The notes under the pieces: generated by a model
What the model saw: only the letters and a program-made list of their open reading frames with translations
What the model was told of the DNA's origin: nothing
The model's database searches: none
Shown: piece after piece, positions 33,505-40,428 of the stretch
Numbering within the stretch: position 1 is the stretch's first letter
Layout of the letters: the number at the start of each line of letters is the position of its first letter
Translations under genes and position numbers: made by a program
Assembly (NCBI GenBank): GCA_038277395.1
Contig: CM076195.1
Coordinates: 19,802,327-19,866,326 of the forward strand
From: Dryocosmus kuriphilus
Lineage: Eukaryota > Arthropoda > Insecta > Hymenoptera > Cynipidae
Reading direction: 5' to 3'
Length of the DNA: 64,000 nt

Positions 33505-34761
33505 TCACATTACCCCCACCACTTGAATCAACTTTTTTACGCTGCCACTGAGAGGTTGATATTGAATAAGACGATCGTGTATGATGAGGCAGCAGGCTGA
33601 AGTTTCAGCGGGAAAATTGTCTCCAGATTCAAATTCCAGACGAACGTCCACTGAGGTCTGTTTGAGAAACTCATTTTGTTTTGAGCAATCGATAACAGCC
33701 AGAGGAGCGTGTTCTCTGAAATCGTTTTTCTTCAACATTGGTTCAGACTCCTTGCTATAGTATGCTGCCTGAAAGTTTGCATACATCTCATATAGTAGTG
33801 AAAACTGATTGTGGTTAATGTTCAGGCTCAGATTGCCATACGGATAGTACTGTGAATTGAGAAACACCTTGACATTGCTTAAATTGCAATGATCGAAACG
33901 ATTAGCATATCTCGCTTGCCTATCCTTTCGACCTGTCTGAAAACCCAGGATAACGTAAAGTGGTTTCTCCAATTGAGTTGACGTTTTCACAGTCCATATG
34001 TGCTTTGAGGTGGTGGGGAGCAGGGGGTATTCATACAATTCCCATGAGCGAAAACTCATAGTGGTCAGGGGGTACTTTTCAATAAAGTTTAGCAACTGTA
34101 TCTTCTGCTGATATGAAGCCATTACATACGGTATCATCCACTTCACTTTCTGAATCGAGATCCTAAATTGTTCTTTGTTTCCAGGATCTTGGCGTTGTTG
34201 AACGATGGCATTCAAGTCACTGCGTGATCTTGTCAGGATAAGTTCATGCTTTGCATTTACAACGATTTTTCGATAGTCTTCAGCGAATCCTAGGATCATA
34301 CTGAGCGGTATGGTGACATCAAAGTATCCCTCCTCATTGGTAAGACGTCCTGTTCCTTCGGGGATGCCTAGCCATCCTGTATTCTCCATAAGATGACTTT
34401 GTCCAGGAGTGAGAGAGACGTAGCCTTTTATGGTGCTCGTGAGACCGACATTTTTGCAACGATCAATCTCGATACCATTGAGTTCACAGAGAACTTCATC
34501 AAATAGAAAGGAGATTACATTGTTGACTATGTTTGTCGCAGTAACATTTCTGGCTACATCATCAACCCTAGTCAGTCTTCCGTACACATGCAGTGAACTC
34601 TTACTGGGTAGTATACACAAATCTTGATGCTGAACAGCGATTCGAATTTCATCACTGTTGTTGAATGACGATGAGGCATAAGGTTGATGTGCATGAATCT
34701 CATAGTGGGATATGGACTCGTCAAATGTCACTGGTGCTTGAATGTTTAATATTTCTTACAT
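33505..34761 (-). pseudogene. Maverick major capsid protein, stop at codon 2
   Basis: A long frame of about 408 residues (from 34731) matches the family often annotated in animals as 'F54H12.2-like', the double jelly-roll major capsid protein of Polintons. It is expected to form the hexameric capsomers. Distinctive parts are the beta-rich N-terminal region, FLNSQYYPYGNLSLNINHNQ about two thirds along, and a Pro/Gly-rich C-terminal strand. The only in-frame ATG near its start (34759-34761) is followed at once by TAA (34756-34758), then open frame, so one substitution blocks translation. Eleven A residues directly precede this ATG. The downstream promoter places the transcript start at 34884. 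Confidence 0.82.
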
Positions 34762-34880
34762 TTTTTTTTTTCTCTGTTGCAACAGCTGGAGATGATAAAT
34801 ATTTTCAATTTCTTTCTTTGACCTTGAGGCCTAGTTGTTTCAGAAGGAGCACGTTCTGAGGTGTTAGCGTGCTGACTGAG

Positions 34881-34917
34881 AACTGATCTGTGTCTGGCAT
34901 CTTGTCACGCTTATATA
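34881..34917 (-). promoter_or_regulatory. TATA + initiator promoter of the major capsid gene
   Basis: TATATAAG (34910-34917) and TCAGTT (34881-34886), spacing 33. This start lies after the ATG at 34900, so the 31-residue frame 34805-34900 is probably untranslated leader DNA rather than the capsid N terminus. Confidence 0.75.
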
Positions 34918-34952
34918 GACTTCTTTGCGATTGTACACAATACCCATTATTA

Positions 34953-35642
34953 TTACGATGATGATTTGACGTGTAGTCGTATTGTTATAATCTCTCCTCG
35001 AAAATTCACCAAGTCTCCGTCTTGATCAACAATGCGGAGCTGAATTTGATGTATTGTCTTCACGGCGATTGGTAGATAAATGACGTGTGACGGTATTTCC
35101 ACAATCTTATATCCTGGTGGAACAACAGGAAATAATTCGTGAATCGTGTGCACTTTGCGCTCGTTGATGTAGGCTCATGTTGTGACATTACACTCAACTC
35201 GTAGTGCGTTTACTTTGAGAATGGCCACAGGTAGATCAAAAGTATGAGTCTTATTGCCCTCAAGAACACGAGGTGCGAAACCCAACAATCGTCCAATCGA
35301 ATCCACTGGTTGAAAGTCCACTTCATGATCACACTTTATCTCGCTGCGCAGTGTGTTATTATTTGGCTTGATGTTTATTGTAATGCCGTCACTCGCTAGA
35401 ATCTTCTGAACATATCTCTCAATGTCTTCAATCTCATAGCTGCCAGTGGGTATGACAACTTTCCTTTGACCGACCTTAATTGTATTCTTTCCAGCGTCAA
35501 AGTTAGGAATCGCATTGAATGTGAGCAATTCGACGAGACCAAGAGCGTAGTTCTTGTGTGGAGAGAGTTCTATCGGTGGGAAATACTCTGCCTCGAGCAC
35601 AGAAGAGTTTCCCGTTATGGTGAGAGTAAATGATTCGTTCAT
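34953..35642 (-). pseudogene. Maverick minor capsid (penton-like) protein, one stop
   Basis: The frame from ATG 35642 runs to a TGA at 35175-35177, then continues in the same frame to 34953, about 229 codons in all. The family is the single jelly-roll minor capsid protein of Polintons, which should build the capsid vertices. Recognisable parts are ALGLVELLTFNAIPN near the start, the IPTGSYEIEDIE stretch in the middle and the VPPGYKIVEIPSH stretch after the stop. I chose 35642 rather than the upstream GTG because the initiator (35663) and TATA box lie just before it. One point mutation is the only visible lesion. Confidence 0.78.
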
Positions 35643-35659
35643 GATGGTGTTCTTCTCTC

Positions 35660-35696
35660 TACTGTCTATAATCAGTACATCACAATCTCTTATATA
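35660..35696 (-). promoter_or_regulatory. TATA + initiator promoter of the minor capsid gene
   Basis: TATATAAG (35689-35696) and ACAGTA (35660-35665), spacing 33, 21 bases before the ATG. Confidence 0.65.
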
Positions 35697-35707
35697 GACA
35701 GTATTTG

Positions 35708-36085
35708 TCACTTATACAGCTGTTTACACAAAAATTTTAAACACAAGTGTCCACACTCAACACTGTCATAGTTCTGATATCTATCATGATTGTACTCTAT
35801 TACGCTACCAACATCGAGGTAATCGACAAGATTCGATGGTGGACGAAGATTACCGAAACTATCAAAGTATAGAACATTATTACCGATCTTTCTATATGTT
35901 ACCCAGTGGGTACCAGGGCCGTGACGGTCCTCAAGATTTACAATAGCTGACTCAGTTTGACGGGGACCACGCACTGGTAGCTCATTACGCATAAACACTT
36001 CATGAAAATGTGGAATTTTTATAGCTTTAGCATATTTCAACAGATCGGCATCAGTGAGTGCACGTTGAGGTAGCTTCACTACAAG
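35708..36085 (-). CDS. Adenain-like cysteine protease
   Basis: An intact frame with the complete catalytic set of the adenovirus-type maturation protease (C5/Ulp1 fold): His in GTHWV, Asp in YFDSFG, Gln in YQNYD and Cys in SVECGHLC, spaced about 15, 29 and 7 residues apart. It should cleave capsid and core precursors during particle maturation. There is no ATG at the homologous start: the frame opens from within the PLA2 gene (no stop for at least 38 codons upstream of 36079) and the first ATG is at 35992, after the conserved N-terminal segment. No TATA-initiator pair precedes it. I therefore place its entry at the slippery site 36085, by -1 frameshifting from the PLA2 gene. Confidence 0.82.
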   Translation of the reverse strand, partial: LVVKLPQRALTDADLLKYAKAIKIPHFHEVFMRNELPVRGPRQTESAIVNLEDRHGPGTHWVTYRKIGNNVLYFDSFGNLRPPSNLVDYLDVGSVIEYNHDRYQNYDSVECGHLCLKFLCKQLYK

Positions 36086-36858
36086 TTTTTTGACGCTGGC
36101 CTCAGATGAAGTCCCAGTCCTTTCCTGTAGGGTTTCAGGTGTAAACCCTTTCCTAGAATAGCCTCCATTGTCTTGTTATGACGTTGAGCCTCTGCGAGTT
36201 GTTGCTTAGGTGCGTTAGCATCGTTTACAGCCTTGGCTACACCAACTGCTCCACCAGTAAGAGCTCCAAGTGCACTGAGTCCAGCAAATATGGGAATCAG
36301 TGGCAAAACACCACCGACTTTCGAGGGTATTGGGAGAACACGCGGATTTGTCACTTGCGCACCTTTGACAGCTTCCTGTGCACCTCTGATTGCAGACTTG
36401 ATGGCCACTTTTGCATCACTACTTCTCCTCATTGCTTTCTTAACTGCATTCACAATCTTTCTAAATCCTAGTACTTCCTTCTTCTTCTTCTTCTTCTGCT
36501 TTGAACTACTCTTCAACCCCATACCGAGTTTTGCTTTAGCATTCATGACGTTCGTTATTGTCAGTGCTGCCGCTTTCTCGCCAAATCTAGCGTCTCTGGC
36601 AAATACTCGCTGCCACGCTTTACTCGCAAGTACACGATCTGCAGAGTTTCTCGCTTCAACGTTCTCACGATTACGTGAATATGCAATATCGTGTTCTTTA
36701 CACGCTGCGTCTAGAGGATTGATACCGGGATCGCCTCTAGCAAGTCGTTTGAGTAGCTTAGTACCTGGACCGCAGTATTGATAGCCAGGTAAATGCAACT
36801 CAAACGGCAAATTGTTGATGAGTCGATTGACTAAGCCTTTACCTCGATGTACAATCAT
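36079..36858 (-). CDS. PLA2-domain/core protein of the Maverick
   Basis: An intact 259-residue frame from a true ATG. Residues 28-32 (YCGPG) form the calcium loop and residues 56-60 (HDIAY) the His-Asp catalytic pair of a parvovirus VP1-type phospholipase A2, which in those viruses opens the endosomal membrane. A lysine run (about 121-127), basic helices, and a Gly/Ala-rich hydrophobic segment (about 183-213) follow. The C terminus carries two GLHLxP motifs reminiscent of adenovirus core/pVI proteins. The gene has its own promoter and no lesion. Its stop TAG (36079-36081) sits two codons after a slippery heptamer. Confidence 0.85.
   Translation of the reverse strand: MIVHRGKGLVNRLINNLPFELHLPGYQYCGPGTKLLKRLARGDPGINPLDAACKEHDIAYSRNRENVEARNSADRVLASKAWQRVFARDARFGEKAAALTITNVMNAKAKLGMGLKSSSKQKKKKKKEVLGFRKIVNAVKKAMRRSSDAKVAIKSAIRGAQEAVKGAQVTNPRVLPIPSKVGGVLPLIPIFAGLSALGALTGGAVGVAKAVNDANAPKQQLAEAQRHNKTMEAILGKGLHLKPYRKGLGLHLRPASKNL
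36085..36091 (-). promoter_or_regulatory. Candidate -1 ribosomal frameshift site A AAA AAC
   Basis: In the PLA2 frame the codons read TCA AAA AAC TTG TAG. Slipping back one base on A AAA AAC leads into CTT GTA GTG AAG, exactly the protease frame. The heptamer is of the type proven in retroviral gag-pro genes. Short pairings exist downstream (GTAG with CTAC; AGTGA with TCACT), but a stable stimulatory structure is not demonstrated. Confidence 0.62.
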
Positions 36859-36873
36859 TGGAGGTTAGCACGC

Positions 36874-36909
36874 AACTGACCTGAAAGCTGTAAAAGCACT
36901 GTATTTATA
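36874..36909 (-). promoter_or_regulatory. TATA + initiator promoter of the PLA2 gene
   Basis: TATAAATA (36902-36909) and TCAGTT (36874-36879), spacing 32, sixteen bases before the ATG. It overlaps the divergent ATPase promoter. Confidence 0.75.
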
Positions 36910-36924
36910 GATTTTACGACAGTC
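36889..36924 (+). promoter_or_regulatory. TATA-like + initiator promoter of the ATPase gene
   Basis: TGTAAAAG (36889-36896) and ACAGTC (36919-36924), spacing 32, ten bases before the ATG at 36934. It is interleaved with the minus-strand promoter, forming a bidirectional core. Confidence 0.5.
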
Positions 36925-36933
36925 GAAATCAAG

Positions 36934-37562
36934 ATGCGGTTCAAGAAACAACCTATTAAGCTTCCGGTCGATAACTTTGATTCTCTCGTCCAATCAGAGA
37001 AGAGGGTGGCAAGATAAATACATTGCTCGCTCTAATCTTACACCCAAACGGATTGAAATTTGCCCATGTCTACGTCTACTCGAAATCCCTGAAACAGCCA
37101 AAGTATCGATTCCTGGAACGGGTGTTAAATAATGTAGATGGTTTTGAGTATTTTCCCTTCAGTGTGCATGAAGAAGTAATATCACCAAGTGAAGCTCAAC
37201 CAAATTCTATAATTGTATTTGACGATGTGGCCTGTGAGAAACAGGACAACATTAGAGCCTTCTTTTGCATGGGTAGACATGCTCATGTTGACAGTTTTTA
37301 CTTATGTCAAACTTATGCTCGAATTCCTAAACATTTGGTGCGAGACAATGTCAATCTGTTGATACTTTTCAAGCAGGATGAGACGAATTTGAGACATGTG
37401 TATGACGATCATGTGAACACTGATATGAGTTATTCTCAATTTCGAGACTTATGTTCGGCATGTTGGAATACAGACAAGTATGGATTTGTTGTCATTGACA
37501 AGCACAGTGAGCTCAAGGATGGCAGATACCGAAAAGGATTTGACTGTTTTATCTCTCTATAA
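36934..37562 (+). pseudogene. Maverick packaging ATPase, damaged P-loop
   Basis: The ORF from about 37011 to 37562 holds the Walker B strand SIIVFDDV (residues 62-69 of the frame from 37023) and the conserved MGRHAHVDSFYLCQTYARIPK stretch of the FtsK/HerA-type ATPases that pump DNA into Polinton capsids. The N terminus starts at ATG 36934 in another frame and ends at a TAA (37015-37017). Where the P-loop should be, the sequence reads EEGGKINTLL: the Ser/Thr after Lys is Ile, and the preceding strand is shortened. A deletion plus a substitution at this spot should abolish ATP binding. The C-terminal half is otherwise clean. Confidence 0.82.
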
Positions 37563-37594
37563 ATACGAATTATACTGTGGAAATTATTTCATTA
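37558..37594 (+). promoter_or_regulatory. TATA + initiator promoter overlapping the ATPase stop
   Basis: TATAAATA (37558-37565) contains the TAA stop of the ATPase; TCATTA (37589-37594) is the initiator, spacing 33. The next gene starts at ATG 37620. Confidence 0.65.
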
Positions 37595-37619
37595 TAGATT
37601 GAACCGTGAACACATCAAC

Positions 37620-38514
37620 ATGTCAAAGTTTCACAAAGAGAAGGAGGTGCTCCGTCAAATCGCAAAAGCCAGTGAGGCGATTCGACGTAAACATCGAATG
37701 CTGAAAATGGGTAAAGAAGCCAGTGAAAAGATAATGAGTGAAACGTTTAAGCCAATGGTCATGCCACTGCAAAAACTGGTTGACATATCTAGTCCTTCAA
37801 TCAAGAAGAAAGATGGACCTAAAAAGGAAAAAGATGAGGCGGAGAAGGATAACGCTTCCTACGTCACAGCTGATGCTGAAGAAGGAGAGCTTGATAAAAC
37901 TATGGTCGAAGATGAAACTGTATCTTCTGTTCATTATGAGTATTTAACAAAAAAGTTTCTCAGGATGTTAAATTAAAAGAGAAAGCAGTACTTGGATATG
38001 ATTTATGGTGTTCGTAAGCTCAGTAATGGAGCTATTATGATTGGCGATAAACCCATTAGTTTTGAGGGTCAATATATCCACGTTGGAGATAAACAGTACT
38101 TGAAAACCGTTGGCTTGTTGGAACTGCTGTTTAGACAGACTCCTGAAGAATCACATATCAGTGCTGATGATCTGAGCAATTATAAAGAAATTCTAGTTGC
38201 TACAAATGCACACAAGAAGCGGTACAGTGCAAGTGAATCTGTTCGAAAAGGCAATAGTATCAAGTACAAGAACTTTATTGCAAAACTGTCCAATGTGTCA
38301 CGCAAATGGTCCTCAGCGAGTGGAGGTTCACTACCACCAGTATATGATATCAAGGAAAAATGTTAATATTGACTATGTCTACTGGGATGACCCTAACGAA
38401 CTAGTGGATCGTCTTCGTCTACTCTTAGCGTCTCAGACAGCAGGCAATCCAAGTCACAACAATGAAATCGTGTCCATCATTGAGGAACTAAGGGAAGCCG
38501 GAATCATATATTAG
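37620..38514 (+). pseudogene. Maverick coiled-coil/DUF8207-like protein
   Basis: The first 119 codons (37620-37973) form a charged, lysine/glutamate-rich, probably coiled-coil domain ending at a TAA (37974-37976). The same frame continues at once with a compact domain (37992-38366) containing YGVRKLSNGAIMIGDKP and LLELLF, which resembles the DUF8207 type seen in many arthropod mobile-element proteins. A frameshift near 38340-38366 then leads to the C terminus WDDPNELVDRLRLLLAS...REAGIIY (to 38514). Function is unknown; a virion or packaging role is suggested only by position between the ATPase and the fibre-like gene. Confidence 0.62.
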
Positions 38515-38542
38515 GAGCGTACACATAAAAATATCATCAGTA
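38507..38542 (+). promoter_or_regulatory. TATA + initiator promoter overlapping the upstream stop
   Basis: TATATTAG (38507-38514) includes the TAG stop of the preceding gene; TCAGTA (38537-38542) is the initiator, spacing 32, nine bases before the ATG at 38548. Confidence 0.68.
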
Positions 38543-38547
38543 TCACG

Positions 38548-38977
38548 ATGAGTATCGATGTGTTTGGACGTCACCTGGATCGAACCGCTGCAGCAGCAAG
38601 CCGTGGACCTCCTGGTGTGGGATTCAAAATCACCTGCGACGGTCATTATGACGTAGACTGCAAGAGATTGTGTAACGTTAGTGAGTCCAAAGAACAAAAC
38701 GACGCAGTCAATTTGGGAATTGTACAGCGCATTATTCAAAACGAGATACGTACAGTGTTTTAAAGTCACATCGTCTATGCGAGCAGATATTGACAATAAT
38801 AATTTGATGATACGTATCCCCGAGGAATCAATCAACGAGAAACTAAAGAACTTGCTGACTGATAGTCAACAAGACTTGTCAATTCGTAACGCTGAACTCA
38901 TTGCTCAGTTGGACGCTCGACTAAACGCCCTCGAGAATGGACAAGGAGAAACTGGCAGTACTAACGGAACTGCATAA
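38548..38977 (+). pseudogene. Maverick fibre-like protein, one frameshift
   Basis: The N-terminal frame (38548-38763) has a GPPGVGFKITCDGHYDVDCKRL segment followed by NV...NDAVNLGIVQ, the pattern of shaft-start modules in trimeric tail-fibre proteins. A frameshift around 38745-38760 moves to the second frame, which ends in a heptad-rich coiled coil and a Gly/Ser/Thr tail (to 38977). An attachment or assembly fibre is a reasonable guess; I have no direct evidence. Its 3' end overlaps the integrase start by 41 bases. Confidence 0.55.
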
Positions 38978-39884
38978 ACCGGCTAGAAAGAATTATCCAC
39001 GCCGACGCGTGCAAATGCGGGGTGTAGATGAGATTTGGCAGGCAGATCTGGTTGAAATGTTACCCTATGCCCACGAGAAAATGGTCACAAGTATTTACTT
39101 ACCGTAATAGATATTTTCTCCAAGTACGCCTGGGCTGTCCCTGTTAAAAGCAAGAGTGGATCAGATGTCACTTCAGCAATGGAATCTGTACTAGTGCAGG
39201 ATCGTACACCAAAAAACTTACACACTGACAAAGGCAAAGAATTCTATAATTCGCAGTTTAAAAATCTTATGCAGCAATACAGGATTAATCTCCACTCAAC
39301 ACACAGTAATCTAAAGGTTTCAATCTGTGAACGATTTAATCGCACTCTCAAGAACAAGATGTGGCCACAATTTACCTTGAGAGGTAACTACAAGTGGATA
39401 GACATTTTACCCACTCTCATCTCCAAGTGCAACGATACAAAACATCAATCAATCGGTATGAAGCCCAGAGATGTCACTGCTGAGGATGAGAAGGAACTCT
39501 TGCAACGCTTCAAAAAACTGCGAAGTATACCCAGAAGGAAGAGAGCAAAGTTCGAAGTTGGTGATAGGGTTCGAGTCAGCAAGCACAAGCATGTCTTTGA
39601 AAAAAGGATATACTCCTAACTGGACAACAGAGATATTCACTGTAACACAAGTCATACCTACCAATCCAGTGTCGTACAAGCTCAAGGATTATCAAGAACA
39701 AAGTATCGCTGGCGGATTCTATGAACAGGAACTTCTCAAAGTTAAGCATCCAGACGTATATCTTGTGGAAAAAGTAATCAAGAGACGTGGCAATAAAGTC
39801 TATGTAAAGTGGTTAGGCTTTGATAGTTCACACAACAGCTGGATAGACAAATTAGATATTTCATTAACTTTTGTGCAATGTTGA
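38937..39884 (+). pseudogene. Maverick integrase with chromodomain, two frameshifts
   Basis: The first frame (ATG 38937 to TAA 39107) holds a basic segment and the first catalytic Asp in QADLVEM. After a shift near 39095 the second frame (39098-39619) supplies the second Asp (HTDKGKEFYN) and the Glu (CERFNRTLK), 33 residues apart, completing the DDE triad. After a shift in an A run near 39600 the third frame (to 39884) gives an SH3-like segment and a C-terminal chromodomain (YLVEKVIKRRGNKVYVKWLG...SWI). The enzyme inserts the element and makes the 6-bp duplication; the chromodomain may steer it to methylated histones. Confidence 0.88.
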
Positions 39885-40330
39885 ATCGACTCTGTGCAAT
39901 GTTGAAGCAACGTTGAACCGTCTTTGAAGCAACGATGAACCAATGTTCGACTAAACTCTAAAAAGTATATACTTAAACTAAGTAGATGTAAGGTTCCTTG
40001 ATAAATAAAAAGCAATTTATATGCATTCACATCTTGTCTTTATTCAAATATAACTCCTATATACCCTATTTACAAAGTTGAACTAGAGTCAGATTCGCTA
40101 AAGTCTATTCATCTCAACGCTGTGCATTTACAAACGTTGAACTAGAGTCAGATTTGCAAGAATCCATTCACCACAACGCTGTGCATTTACAAAAGTTGAA
40201 CTAGAGTCAGATTTACAAAAGTTGAACTAGAGTCAGATTCGCCAAAGTCTATTCACCTCAACGCTGTGCATTTACAAAAGTTGAACTAGAGTCAGATTTG
40301 CAAGAATCCATTCACCATAACGCAGGTGAT
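39870..40330. repeat. Minisatellite between convergent integrase and polymerase
   Basis: About five to six copies of a ~60-bp unit built from GTTGAACTAGAGTCAGATT, a TTCACC..AACGCTGTGCATTTACAAA block, and short GTTGAA phrases. It fills the space between the two convergent genes; a poly(A) signal AATAAA lies at 40003-40008. Confidence 0.85.
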
Positions 40331-40428
40331 ACCGTTGTACAGTAATAATAATAATAACATATTTACAAGAAAGTAACTATTTACAAAGGCGATGTCAAAG
40401 TTCAGTTATGATGATATGACTGCAGTAA

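Noticed and set aside
34805..34900. 31-residue frame as the major capsid N terminus
   Set aside because: It is in another frame and its ATG lies upstream of the predicted transcript start at 34884.
36178..36781. Plus-strand frames of 97 and 182 residues opposite the PLA2 gene
   Set aside because: Antisense shadows; the Phe-rich run is the complement of the lysine run.
39590..39625. Second programmed frameshift in the integrase (A run near 39600)
   Set aside because: The shift needed is +1 (or -2) and no canonical slippery arrangement fits; a homopolymer indel is simpler.
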